From Tridacna crocea (lineage: Eukaryota; Mollusca; Bivalvia; Cardiida; Cardiidae), in contig OX031069.1 of NCBI GenBank assembly GCA_943736015.1, forward strand, positions 18,357,235 to 18,421,234: a stretch of DNA of 64,000 bases, read 5' to 3'. The notes beneath the pieces are model-generated. The model did not search any database and was not told the DNA's origin. It worked only from the letters and a program-made list of their open reading frames with translations. Position 1 is the stretch's first letter; the number at the start of each line of letters is the position of its first letter. Positions 44,603 through 57,888 of the stretch are shown piece by piece. Made by a program: the position numbers and the translations under genes.

Positions 44603-47293
44603 AAGATCACCTGAGCACAACGTGTTCAGTAAGTTCGAAATTGGGTCACCTTGGGTCATATACTAGGTCAATAGGTCAAATTAAAGAAATACCTTGTGGA
44701 CACTCTAAGGGCCACATTTAATGCTCAAAGTGCCTGATGTTTTTTTCAGAATGTTTGTCTTGATAAAATATGGTATGGGTGTAGATTTGGGTCACCTAGG
44801 ATCATAAACTGGGTCAGTAGGTCAGATTAAAGAAACACCTTAGAGGCCACAAATATTTGGCACAATTGACTTAAGATTTGGTCAGAATGTTTGTCTTGAT
44901 AAAATCTCACCGAATTTGGGTCAACTTGGACCATACACTAGGTCACTAGGTAAAATCAAAGAAATACCTTATGGACAGTCTCGACGCCACTTTTTTTGCT
45001 GGTTTGACTTGAAAATTGGTCAGAATACTTGATTCATCAAATAACGAATGAATCTGAATCATGTGGGGCCCACCCGGGTGGGTCAGTGATGAGGGTGTCG
45101 GAGTTCGATACCCGGTTCAGGCAAACTTTCTTTCCGGTATATTTTCGCCTCTCACCTCTGCTGAAGCATGTGAGAAAAGTAGTCGGTGGCTTTAAAGATA
45201 ATTGTGTTAGTATTGGTGTGAGAAGCCAGGAAACGCATGTGCGTCACCGACCGCCATGGTATGACCTTTGCTCATAAAGTGGCGTTCATTCCCAATACAA
45301 CCAACCAACTGAATGATGTGGGGGTCTTAAATTAGGTTGAAGTTCAAATTAAATACCCTATGGACACTCTTGAGACCACTTTTATTGTTCAATTGATTTG
45401 AAAATAAGTAAAAATAATTGTCAAAATAAAATTTAGGATGATCTAAAATTGAGTCATCTATATAATCTAGGTCACTAGTTTAAATGAAAGCAATACCGAA
45501 AGAAGCTAAATATCCTGCTCAATTGACTTAAAAAATAGTCGGAATGTTTTTCTTGATGAAATATGGGATGAGTTTGAAATTAGGTCACCTAGGATCATAA
45601 ACTAGGTCACTAGGTCAAATTAAAGAAACACCTTGTGGGCATTCCAGAGGCCACATTTATGGCTCAGTTTACTTTGAAGTAAATCGATCAGAATGTTTGT
45701 GTTGGTAAAATCTCACATGAATCTCACATGAATCTGAATTTGGTTCATGTGGGTCTTAAATCATGTCACTAGGTTAAATTAAAGAAATACCGTGTAGGCA
45801 CTTTAGAGGCCAAATTTTTTTCAAATTGATTAAGAAATTAATTAAGATGTTTGTCTTGATAAAACCTAGGATTGGTTCAAAATTTGGGCACCTGGGGTCA
45901 TAAATTAGGTCACTTCATCAAATTAACGAAGAACCTTGTGGGCACTCTAGAGGCTACATTTATTGCTCAACTGACTTGAAAATTGGTCAGAATGTTTGTG
46001 TTGATGAAATCTCACATGAATATGGATTTGTTTCACGTTTAGGTCACTAGGTTAAATTAAAGCAGTTCCTTGAGGGCACTCTAGAGGCCACATTTATTGT
46101 TCAATTGATTTGAAAATTGCTTAAGATGTTTATCTTGATAAAATTTAGAATTGGTTCGAAGTTGGGTCACCTGGGGTCACTAGTTCGAATTTAAGGAATA
46201 CCTTAAGGGCATTCTAGAAGACACATTTCTTGTTCAATTGACTTTAAAATTTTTCTCAGAATGTTTGCCGTGATCACATTTCAGATAATTCTGAAGTTGG
46301 GACACCTGGAGTCATAAACCAGGTCACTTGATCAAATTAAAGAAATACCTTATGGGCACTCTAGTAGCAATATTTAATCCACAATTACCTGATATTTGGT
46401 CAGAATGTTTGTCTAGATAAGTTTTAAATTGGATTATGTGGGTTCATAAACTAGCTCACTAGGTTAAATTAAAGAAGTACACCTAGGGCAATCTAGAGGT
46501 CACATTTTTTGCTCAAATGACTTTAAGACTGGTCAGAATGTTTTTCACGATGAAGCCTCACATGACTGAATTCTGGTCAACGGCGATGATTAACTGGGTC
46601 ACTAGTTCAAATTAAAGAAATACCATATTTATTGCTCAAATCACTCCAAAACTGATCAGAAAGTTTATTTTGATGAATTTTTGACAAGTTCAAAATTAGG
46701 TCATGTGGAGTCATAAACTAGGTCTCAAGGTCAAATGAAAGAAATACCTTTTTGGGACTCTAGAGGCCAAATTTATTGTTCATTGATTTTAAAATTGATT
46801 AAAATGTGTGTCATGATGAAATCTAATGATGAGTTCAAAATTGGGTCATCTGGGAGTGAAAATCGAGGTCACCAGGTCAAATTAAAGAAATACCCTTAAG
46901 GCACTATAGAGGTAATATTTCTTGCTCAATTGACTTGAACATTGGTCAGAATGTGTCTTGGTAAAATACTAGGTGAGAATGAAATTGGGATACATGGGGT
47001 CATAAACAAGGTCACTTAGTCAAATAGAAATAATTTGTGGACACTCTAGAGGCCAAATTTATTGCTCAATTAACGTGAAAATTGTTCATAACTTTGGTCT
47101 TGATCAATTTTCTGATGAGTTATAAATTTGCTCACGTGGGATGATAAATTACGTCACTAGGTCAACTTACAGAAATTCCTTGTAGATGCTCAATATTGAC
47201 ATGACAAGTGGTTAGAAATTTAATTATGCACGTGGAGTGAATTTCGTCTATTGACTCGGGTGAGCGATCTAGGGCCATTATGGTCCTTTCGCT
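44603..47293 (+). mobile_element. Family III element (copy B)
   Basis: Counterpart of 15284-17974 with the same length. The tail reads TCGGGTGAGCGATC, one base off the mirrored repeat. Confidence 0.82.
45069..45309 (+). mobile_element. tRNA-derived SINE with target-site duplication (copy B)
   Basis: Counterpart of 15750-15990, 241 bp, flanked by TGAATCATGTGGGG (45055-45068) and TGAATGATGTGGGG (45310-45323). The insertion therefore predates the duplication. Confidence 0.82.
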
Positions 47294-48031
47294 TTTATCA
47301 TTAGTAGCTACCTTGCCCTATTATGATAAGCATAGGTTCTCAAAATTTGTGGTAGGTTTGGCAAAAGGGCACGTTTGGTGTAAATTATCTATAAAGTAAA
47401 CGAATTGGAGGTTTCCATGGAACAAAAAGTTAAATAACCATAAAAAGTTCAGTATGTGCTTGGTTATCTTTTTCAGATAGTTCTAAAACTTCCTACCCCA
47501 ATCCCCTACTTTTTAAGTAGTTTTGACATTTATGCGGTTATCATTGATTGAATTTCTCCGGTGGTTTTTGAGACATGCATTAGCGATAAAGCCAGGTGAA
47601 GGTGTGATAGGAATAATTGTGCAGTATCTCTATTTTCTCAAGTTTAAATCCTCAACTAGGTTTACACGTATAACCGAAAGTCATTGTTATTTACCAAAAG
47701 CGGTCACCTGGTTTCAGTCATAGTTTATTTAAATATTTGTCTTGGCATTGAGAAGACGTCTTGGAAGACTTTGACTGAACTGTTTTCCAGTAGGTCACAA
47801 GAAAGATTGAAAAACGCCTAATGATCGGAAAACGCAGTCTAGAAAACGCCGAAAACAGGAAAACGCCCAAAATTGTATTTGTGATCTAAATCCAAGAATT
47901 TATGTATCAGTACAGTTATTGCTTGTGAGAAAAAAAGATTTCATGCCTATAGAATTGCATCAAATAAGGCAAGCAGTATCATTTTACGTGTCCGGGCAGT
48001 AAAATCTGTTCACAATTATGAAATCATTTTT
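47294..48031. other. Unique intron with GAAAACGC cluster (copy B)
   Basis: Counterpart of 17975-18712; no exon seen. Confidence 0.5.
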
Positions 48032-49873
48032 AGCTCACCTGAGCACAAAGTGCTCATGGTGAACTATTGTGATCGTGCTGTGTCCGGCGTCCGGCGTCCG
48101 TCGTCCGTCGTCCGTCGTCAACTTTTTACCTTGTGTACGCTCTAGAGGCCACAGTTTCGGTCGGATACTCATGAAAGTTGGTCAGGCTGTTTGTCTCGAT
48201 GAAATCTCGGACGAGTTAGAAAATTGGTCATGTGGGGTCAAAAACTAGGTCACTAGGTCAAATCTTAGAAAAACCTTGTGTACGCTCTAGAGGCCACATT
48301 TTGGGTCGGATACTCAGCTATTGTGATCGTGCTGTGTCCGGCGTCCGTCGTCCGTCGTCAACTTTTTACCTTATGTACGCTCTAGAGGCCACATTTTCAG
48401 TCGGATACTCATGAAAATTGGTCAGGATGTTTGTCTGGATGATATCTCGAATGAGTTCGAAAATGGATCATGTGGGGTCAAAACCTAGGTCACTAGGTCA
48501 AATCTTAGAAAAACCTTGTGTATGCTCTAGAGGCCACATTTTGGGTCGGATACTCATGGAAAATGGTCAGGATGTTTGTCTCTATAATATCTCGGACGAG
48601 TTCGAAAATGGGTCATGTGGGGGTCAAAAACTAGGTCACCAGGTCAAATCTTAGAAAAACCTTGTGTACGCTCTAGAGGCCACATTTTCAGTCGGATACT
48701 CATGAAAGTTGTACAGGATGTTTGTCTGGATGATATCTCGAATGAGTTCGAAAATGGGTCAGATGGGGTCAAAAACTAGGTCACCAGGTCAAATCTTAGA
48801 AAAACCTTGTGTACGCTCTAGAGGCCACATTTTCAGTCGGATACTCATGAAAGTTGGTCAGGATGTTTTTATTGATGATATCTCGGACGAGTTCGAAAAT
48901 GGGTCATGTGGGGTCAAAAACTAGGTCACCAGGTCAAATCTTTGAAAAACCTTGTGTATGCTCTAGAGGCCACATTTTCAGTCGCATACTCATGAAAGTT
49001 GGTCAGGATGTTTGTCTGGATGATATCTCGGACGAGTTTGAAAATGGGTCATGTGGGGTCAAAAACTAGGTCACTAGGTCAAATCTTAGAAAAACCTTTT
49101 GTACGCTCTCGAGGCCACATTTTCAGTCCGAAACTCTTGTAAGTTGGTCAGAATGTTTGTCTTGATGATATTTCAGACAGGTTTGAAAATAGGTCATTGG
49201 GGGTTAAAAACTAGGTCACCAGGTCAAATCTTAGAAAAACCTTGTATATGCTCTGGATGTCACATTTTCAGTCCAACACTCTTGAAAATTACTCAGAATG
49301 TTTGCCTTTATAATATCTTGGATGAGTTCGAAAATGGGTCATGTTGGGTCAAAAACTGGGTCAAAAGGTCAAATGTTATAAACACCTTTTGTATGCTCTG
49401 GAGGACACATTTTCAGTCTGATACTCCTAAAACTTGTTCATAATATTTGTCCTGGTGATACCTTGAATGAGTTTGAAAATGGGTCATGTGGAGTCAAAAA
49501 CTAGGTCAATGGGTCAAATATTAGAAAAACCTTGTGTACACTCTAGAGGCTACATTATCTGCCTGATACTCTTCAGACTTGGTCAGAATGTTTGTTTTTG
49601 TGATGTCTCAAAATAGTTTGATAATGGGTAATTGTCGGGTCCAAAACTAGGTCACTTGATGAAATCTTAGAAAAACCTTTTGTACACTGTAGAGGCCACA
49701 TTTTCAGTCCAATACTCATGAAACTTGGCCAGAATGTTTGTCTTATTGATATCTCAAAAGTGTTTGATGATGGGTAATGTCTGATAAAAAGCTAGGTCAC
49801 TGGGAAACTAGATGGTGCATGTTTGGTCAATAAACTCAGGTGAGCGATTTCAGGGCCATCATGGCCCTCTTGT
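48032..49873 (+). mobile_element. Family II element with 145-bp array, rearranged (copy B)
   Basis: Same ends as 18713-20734 but about 180 bp shorter. The alternating dimer monomers of copy A are missing. At about 48317-48370 a piece of the element's own head (CTATTGTGATCGTGCTGTG, the GTCCGTCGTCCG microsatellite and AACTTTTTACC) is repeated inside the array, interrupting a monomer after GGATACTCA. Confidence 0.9.
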
Positions 49874-50341
49874 GTCTTTTATAACAAAGTTCTATCTAAT
49901 AGTACGAGGTGTACAAATACATGTATACAATTGTTGTATTGCAAATTCTTATTGAAAATATTATCAAACTTCCTAAAACGTTTGGCGAATCTTAAACTCA
50001 AACCAATATACCACTCTTTGCCCTTTCCAGTCTTTTCCGACACATTTCTAAAGTATTTTTCGGCAGTTCAGTGTTACAAGTTTAGGTAACATTTATAATC
50101 ATCAGTACTTTATCCCAACCTAGAATTTTCGCTGTTTGCAGCCGACAATCCTGCGTTTAGGTGTTTTTCGGAGATATAATCACTAGAACTAGAAGTATCG
50201 TCATTGCCTGGTGTGTTATGGCATATAAAAGGTGTTTTCTGCAAAACGATTACCAGTGCAGATGAGGTATCATCGGCGGTGTTTTCCGGCCTACTTAGGT
50301 TTTGTAAGGCTAGGGAATGTTATCCTCCTACCGCTAGACCA
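49874..50341. other. Unique intron, no gene seen (copy B)
   Basis: Counterpart of 20735-21202. Confidence 0.45.
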
Positions 50342-50620
50342 GTCCCCATTTAGCTCATTTGACAGAGCGTAGGACTCTTGAACGTGATGTTGCGGGTCAC
50401 TTGAGGCTATGGGTTCGATTCCCATGCCTGGCCATTTAAACTTACCAATAGTATGTCGGATGAGACGTTAAAGTGAGTTGCCTTGCGACGGTGCTATACA
50501 ATAAGCACATTAAAGAACCAGGCATAACTTCAGATGGATTTCGTCCTGTATCCTACACTATTCCCCCCGTAACAACACTAGCAGCCCTCAGGGAGGCAAC
50601 AGACAGCAACGATAAATAAA
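50342..50620 (+). mobile_element. tRNA-derived SINE, Lys-like head (copy B)
   Basis: Counterpart of 21203-21481; boxes A and B unchanged. Confidence 0.75.
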
Positions 50621-50711
50621 TGCAAATTCTTCTTTTCCTCTCACTTCTTATTCCTATTGACTAGATAATCGTAACCAAACGACGCCCCTCCTCCCAATTT
50701 GGTATGCTTTT

Positions 50712-51038
50712 AGTCCCCTACTGGTAAAACCGGAGGGGACTTTAGATTTACCCTGTCTGTCTGACCATTCGTCTGTCCGTCAATCCGTTTCGTCCTTTTT
50801 TTTTCAAACGCTGGCAGATATTGAGCTGATTTTTGTTTTGTAAGTCAACCACCATGACTTACAGATCAAGCTAAAGTTACATTCCGGTCCACTGATTGTT
50901 GACGAAAGTACAGGCCCTTGGAAAGTTTCACGTAAAAATTGTTTTCCGGACTTTTTACCTCGCCTGATTTTTGTAGTGCAAGTCTGCCACTTTGAGTTAC
51001 ATATCAAGTTTGAGTTTTGTTCTGGTCCACTGATTTTT
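50712..51038 (+). mobile_element. Family VI element, 5' part (copy B)
   Basis: Counterpart of 21573-21899. Confidence 0.65.
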
Positions 51039-51612
51039 AGCTCGACTGGCCGAAGGCCAGCGGGCTTATGTCATGGCCTGTTGTCCCGCCGTGCGTCCGT
51101 CCGTACGTTCGTGAACTTTTATTTCAAACATCATGTTCTCTGAAACTACCCATCCAATTTTAATGAAACTTCACAGAAATGGTTCTGCCATGATCCTCTT
51201 CAGAATGTTTCGAAAGAATTTGATTCCTTTAAAAACTCTGGTTGCCATGGCATCAAAACTGAAAAATATCTTTGAAAATCTTCTTGTCTGAAACTATAAG
51301 GCCTACGGCTACCAATTTCAGCATGAAGCTTTATCTAGTGGACCTCTACCAAGTTCCTTCAAAAAATAGCCTTGGGGTCAAAATTGGCCCTACCCCTGGG
51401 GTCACGTTTATATGGGCTTATATAGGGAAGATTTAAAATCCTTTTTGTACCTAACCATAGGGCCTTGTGCAACCAAGCATTGCATATATCTTTATCAAGT
51501 GGGCGTCTACCAAGAGTGCCCAAACTATAGTCTTTGGATCAAATTTGGCCCGGCCCTGGAGGTCAAAATTTTTTATATGTGCTTATATACGGAAAAATCT
51601 AAAATCCTTTTT
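51039..51612 (+). mobile_element. Family V element, 5' part (copy B)
   Basis: Counterpart of 21900-22473; the head hairpin loop is GAA instead of AAA, leaving the stem intact. Resumes at 57391 to about 57703. Confidence 0.75.
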
Positions 51613-51969
51613 ATACGCCCGAAGGGTCGTATTATGTTATACCCTCGGTCGTCCGTCCGTCCGTTAGCAATTTCTTGTGTGCGCAACTCCTCCTACAGTT
51701 TCCATCCGAATTATTTGAAACTTGCCACAATGAATCTCCATCTCCATGATGTCTAGTTGTGCACCTGAGTCTTAGAATTTGGATCGCTGTTTGCGTTCTA
51801 AAATTATCTGCCCCTGATTTCTGAAATAACCAACTTTTCACTTGGAATTTTTGTTTAGGCTATAACTTCCATACTATGAAAGGTATCAACTTGAAACTAC
51901 ATAAACTGATAGAACACATTATTGAGAAGTGCAGTGCACATGAACAATAACTCTGCCGCCGTTATTTTT

Positions 51970-53239
51970 AGCTCACCTGAGCACAACGTGCTCAAGGGGA
52001 GCTTTTAGGGTTACTGGGTGTCCGTCGTGCGTCGTCCGTCGTGCGTCGTGCGTCGTCAACAATTCTTTAAACATCGACTCCTCCTAAACCGCTGGGCTAA
52101 TTTGGACCAAACTTGGCAGGAATGTTCCTTGGGAGGTCCTCTTTAAAAAGCGTTCACAGAATTTGATTCCGTCAAAAAGTCTGGTTGCCATGGCAACGAA
52201 ATGGAATTTTTAAGGAAATTCTTTAAAAATCTTCTCCTCTGAAATCGCTGGTCGGATTTTGAAATTATTTCACAGATATGTTCCTTGGGTGACCCTTTTC
52301 AAAAATTGTTCGTGAAATTTTGATCCGTCAAAAATTGTGGCTCTGGTGAATGGGGGCTATTTGCACTATACAGAAATGAAGGAATTCTTTAAATATCTTC
52401 TCCTCTGAAACCGTTGGTCGGATTTTGAAATAATTTCACAGATATGTTCCTTGGGTGACCCTTTTCAAAAATTGTTCGTGAAATTTTGATCCGTCAAAAA
52501 ATGTGGCTCTGGTGAATGGGGGCTTCTCGCACTATACAGAAATGAAGGAATTCTTAAAAAATCTTCTTCTCTGAAACCGCTTGTCAGATTTTGAAATAAT
52601 TTCACAGAGTTGTTCCTTGGGTGACCCTTTTCAGAAATTGTTCGCGAAATTTTGATTGGTCAAGAAACATGGCTCTGGTGAATGGGGCTACTTGCACTAT
52701 AGGGAAATGAGGAAATTCTTAAAAATTCTTCTTCTCTGAAACGGCTGGACAGATTTTGCAATGATTTCACAGACTTGTTCCTTGGGAGACCCTTTTTGAA
52801 AAATTGTTTAAATAATTTGACAGAGATGTTCCTTGGGTGATCCTTGCTCTTGTGAATGGGAGCTACTTGCACTATATGGACATGATGAAATTCTTGAAAA
52901 TTCTCTTTCTCTGAAACCCCTGGTCAGATTAAAAAAAAAAAAAAATCCGAAATGTTCCTTGGGTGACCCTTTTCAAAACTTCGTAAATTTTGATCCATCA
53001 AGAAACATGGCTCTCGTGGATGAGAGATACTTGCTCTTATATAGAAATGAAGAATTCTTAAAAATTCTTCTTTTTGAAACTGATGGTCAGATTTCGAAAT
53101 GACTTTTACAGGTGACGTTTTGAAAATTGCTTGGCAAAATTATAAATTTGGTTCCAATGTTTCAATACCTTAAAAAAATAGGCTATGGTCATCTAAAAAA
53201 TTCAGGTGAGCGATCCAGGGCCATCTTGGCCCTCTTGTT
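51970..53239 (+). mobile_element. Family I nested in family IV, first (copy B), recombined
   Basis: About 114 bp shorter than its partner at 22831-24214. Around 52766-52810 it carries ACAGACTTGTTCCTTGGGAG and CCCTTTTTGAAAAATTGTT, a tract belonging to the second nested element (about 54517-54555), then rejoins its own sequence. Confidence 0.85.
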
Positions 53240-53547
53240 TGGGTAACTGCCCTTTGTTAATCTTCAGTTTGAATTTTTGTCCAGGCCATAACTTCTAAAC
53301 TATAAAAGCTATTAAGTTGGAACTTCATACACTGATAGAACCCATTATGGAGAAGCATTGTACATGAACTATAACTCTGCCACTTTTATTTTTTGAGTTA
53401 TTGCCCTTTGTTAATTTTCACTTTGAATTTTTGTCCAGGCCATAACTTCCGAATTATAAAAGGTATCAACTTGAAACTACATACACTGATGGAAAACATT
53501 AGGGAGAAGTGCAGTGCACATGCACCATAACTCTGCCACCATTTTTT

Positions 53548-55159
53548 AGCTCACCTGAGCACAACGTGCTCAAGGGGAGCTTTTAGGATCACCCGGTGTC
53601 CGTCGTGCGTCGTGCGTCGTCCGTCGTGCGTCGTCAACAATTCTTTAAACATCAACTCCTCCTAAACCGCTGGGCCAATTTGGACCAAACTTGGCAGGAA
53701 CGTTCCTTGGGAGGTCCTATTCAAAAATTGTTCACAGAATTCGATTCAATCAAAAACTCTGGTTGCCATGGCAACCAAATGAAATTTTTTAGCAAATTCT
53801 TTAAAAATCTTCTCCTCTGAAACCCCTGGTCAGATTTTGAAATAATTTCACAGATATGTTCTTTGGGTGACCCTTTTCAAAAATTGTTCGTGAAATTTTG
53901 ATTTGTCAAAAAATGTGGCTCTGGTGAATGGGGACTACTTGCATTATACAGAAATGAAGGAATTCTTTAAAAATCTTCTCCTCTGAAACCGTTGGTCGGA
54001 TTTTGAAATAATTTCACAGATATGTTCCTTAGGTGATCCTTTTCAAAAATTGTTCGTGAAATTTTGATTCGTCAAAAAATGTGGCTCTGGTGAATGGGGG
54101 GCTACTTGCACTATACAGAAATGAAGGAATTCTTAAAAAATCTTCTTCTCTGACACCGCTGGTCAGATTTTGAAATAATTTCACAGAGTTGCTCCTTGGG
54201 TGACCCTTTTAGTAAACTGTTCGCGAAATTTTGATTGGTCAAGAAACATGGCTCTGGTGAATCGGGGCTTCTTGCACTATACAGAAATGAAGAAATTCTT
54301 AAAAATTCTTCTTCTCTGAAACAGCTGGTTAGATTTTGAAATAATTTCACAGAGATGTTCGTTGGGTTACCCTTTTCAAAAGTTGTTCGCGAAATTTTGA
54401 TTGGTCAAGAAACATGGCTCTGGTGAATGGGGGCTAATTGCACTATACAGAAATGAAGGAATTCTTAAAAATTCTTCTTGTCTGAAACGGCTGGTTAGAT
54501 TTTGAAATAATTTCACAGACTTGTTCCTTGGGAGACCCTTTTTGAAAAATTGTTCGCGAAATTTTGATTGGTCAAGAAAAATGGCTCTGGTGAATGGGGG
54601 CTATTTGCACTATACAGAAATGAAGAAATTCTGGAAAATTCTTTTTCTCTGAAATGGCTGGACAGATTTTGAAATAATTTCACAGAGATGTTGCTAGGGT
54701 GATCCTTTTCTAAAATTGTTCGCGAAATTTTCATTGGCCAAGAAACATGGCTCTGGTGAATGAGGGCTACTTGCACTATATGGAAATGAAGAAATTATTG
54801 AAAATTCTTCTTCTCTGAAACCCGTTGTCAGATTTTAAAATAATCTGACAGAGATGTTCCTTGGGTGACCCTTTTCAAAAGCTGTACATATAATTTTGAT
54901 CCATCAAGAAACATGGCTCTTATGAATGGGGGATACTTGCTCTTATACAGAAATGAAGAATTCTTAAAAATTCTTCTTTTTGAAACTGATAGTTATATTT
55001 CGAAATGACTTTTACAGGTGACGTTTTGAAAATTGCTTGGCAAAATTATGAATTTGGTTCCAATGTTTCAATACCTCAAAAGAAAAAAAAAAGAAAATAG
55101 ACTATGGTCATCTCAAAAATTCAGGTGAGCGATCCAGGGCCATTTTGGCCCTCTTGTTT
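53548..55159 (+). mobile_element. Family I nested in family IV, second (copy B)
   Basis: Counterpart of 24523-26113; longer GTCGTGCGTCGTCCG microsatellite in the head. Confidence 0.88.
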
Positions 55160-56639
55160 AGCTCACCTGAGCACAACGTGCTCAAGGGGAGCTTTTAGGA
55201 TCACCCGGTGTCCGTCGTCAACAATTCTTTAAACATCAACTCCTCCTAAACCGCTGGGAGGATTTGGACTAAACTTGGTTGGAATGTTCCTTGGGAGGTC
55301 CTCTTTCAAAAGTGTTCACAGAATTTGATTCAATCAAAAATTCTGGTTGCCATGGCAACCAAATGAAATTTTTTAGCAAATTCTTTAAAAATCTTCTCCT
55401 CTGAAACCGATGGTCAGATTTTGAAATAGTTTCACAGATATGTTCCTTGGGTGACCCTTTAGAAAAACTTCGTAAAATTTTAATCTGTCAAAAAATATGG
55501 CCCTGGTGAATGGGGACTTCTTGCATCATATAGAAATGAAGGAATTCTTAAAAATTCCTCTTCTCTGAAACCGCTGGTCAGATTTTGAAAAAATTTTACA
55601 GGATTGTTCCTGGGGTGACCCTTTTCAAAATTTATTCGTAAGATTTTGAACTGTCAAGAAACATGGCTCTGGTGAATGGGGGCTACTTGCATTATAGGGA
55701 AATAAAGGAATTCTTAAGAATTCTTCTTCTCTGAAACCGCTTGTCAAATTTTGAAATAATTCCACAGGACTGTTCCTTGGGTGACCCTTTTCAAAACTTG
55801 TTCGTAAAATTTTGATCCGTCAAAAAATGTGGCTCTAGTGAATGGGGGCTACTTGCACTATACGGAAATTAATAATTTCTTTAAAATTCTTCTTCTCTGA
55901 AACGGCTGGTCAGAATTTGAAATGATGTCACAGGATTGTTCCTTGGGTGACCCTTTCCAAAAAGTGTTCGCGAAATTTTGATCCGTGAAGAAACACAGCT
56001 CTGGTGAATGGGGGCTACTTGCATTATAGGGAAATGAAGAAATTCTTAAAATTCTTCCTCTCTGAAACCGCTGGTCGGATTTTGAAATAATTTCACAGAA
56101 ATGTTCCTTGGATGACCCTTTTTAAAATTTGTTTGTGAAATTTTGATCCATCTAGAAACATGGCTCTGGTAAATGGGGGCTTCTTGCACTATATGGCCAT
56201 GAAGAAATTCTTTAAAATTCTTCTTCTCTGAAACGGCTGATCAGATTTTGAAATAATCTTACAGAAATGTTCCTTTGGTAACCCTTTTCAAAAACTGTTC
56301 GCAAAATGCTGATTTGTCTAGAAACATGGCTCTGGTGAATGGGGGCTACTTGCACTATTTGGCCATGAAAAAATTCTTTTTCTCTGAAACAGCTGATCAG
56401 ATTTTGAAATAATTTCTCAGAAATTTTTCTTAGCTAACCCTTTTCGAAAATTGCTCTAGAAATTTTGATCCATCAAGAAACATGGCTCTGATGACTGTGG
56501 GCTATTTACACTATACAGACATGAAGAAATTCTTAAAAATTATTCTTCTCTGAAAGGGCTGATTAAATTTTGAAAGAAATGGCTATTGTTCTCTCGCAAA
56601 TTCAGGTAAGCGATCCAGGGCCATCTTGGCCCTCTTGTT
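55160..56639 (+). mobile_element. Family I nested in family IV, third (copy B)
   Basis: Counterpart of 26114-27766, lacking one 166-bp monomer (joined at about 55690) and with a shorter head microsatellite. Confidence 0.88.
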
Positions 56640-57390
56640 TGAGTTACTGCCCTGTGTTAATTTTCACTTTCAATTTTTGTCCAGGCCATAACTTCTAAAC
56701 CATAAAAGCTGTTAACTTGGAACTTCATACACTGATAGAACCCATCATGGAGAAGTGCATTGCACATGAACCATAACTCTGCCACTTTTATTTTATGAGT
56801 TATTGCCCTTATTTAATTTTCACTTTGAATTTTTATCCAGGCCTTAACTTCCAAACTGTAAAAGCTATTAACTTGGTACTTCATACACTGATAGAACCCA
56901 TTATGGAGAAGTGCATTGCACTTGCACCATAACTCTGCCACCTTTATTATTTGAGTTTTTGCCATTTGTTAATTTTCAGTTTGAATTTTTGTGAAGACCA
57001 TAACTTCCAAACTTCAAAATCCATCATCTTGAAACTTCAAAGACTAATAGAACACATTATGAACAAGTGCATTGCGCAAGAACCGTAACTCTGCCATCCT
57101 TCCTTCTCTGTCATTGCCCTTTTCAATTTGAATTTTCGTCTGGGCCATAATTTCTAAAATATAAAAGATTTGATCTGGGACCTTCAAAGACTGATAGAAC
57201 ACCTTATGGATAAGAGCAACTCACAAAATTTGTAACTTTGCCACTCTTATGTTTTTAGTTATTGCCCTTTAATATTTTTTACATATCATGGAGAATAACT
57301 ATTCTTCATTCATGGCCCATCGATCAATGCAACTCATTTCACTGACAAGCCCCTTCGGGCGTATATGCGCCGCTCTGCGAAGCTCTTGTT

Positions 57391-57888
57391 GTACCTAGCC
57401 ATAGGGCTTTGCGCTACCAAATATTGCATACATCTTTATCAAGTGGGCATCTACTAAAAGTGCCCAAATTATAGCCCTTAGATCAAATTTTGTCCGGCCC
57501 CGGGGTCAACAGTTTTTATCGGCTTATATAGGGAAAAAAACTTTAAAAATTTTCTCTTACCTAGCCATAAGGCTTAGGGCTACCTTATTTGGCATCTAAC
57601 ATTATCAAGTGTTTGTCTACCATGGGTGCCCTAATCATAGCCTTGGGTTGAATTTGGGGGTCACAAGCTTTACATGGGCTTATATTGGGAAAAAAGGAGT
57701 AATACCGTCTCTTTGATTGCAAACAAACATTCCAGGTTGTTACAGAAACATGCATGTTAAAACTTGTTTTACCGTGAGGACTAACCTCCTGTAATGTAAG
57801 GGTTACTTTGGCGCCACGTACCTTCAAGTGTTTTTCGATAGCACCACTCATCTTTAAGAGCTTTTCAAATATTGGTGATTGGTAATAA
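57391..57888 (+). mobile_element. Family V resumed monomers and following unique stretch (copy B)
   Basis: Counterpart of 28518-29016; the monomer part ends near 57703. Confidence 0.6.

Larger units (their letters stand above)
51613..57390 (+). mobile_element. Family IV element carrying three family I insertions (copy B)
   Basis: Counterpart of 22474-28517, about 266 bp shorter through losses inside the first and third nested elements. Confidence 0.85.
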
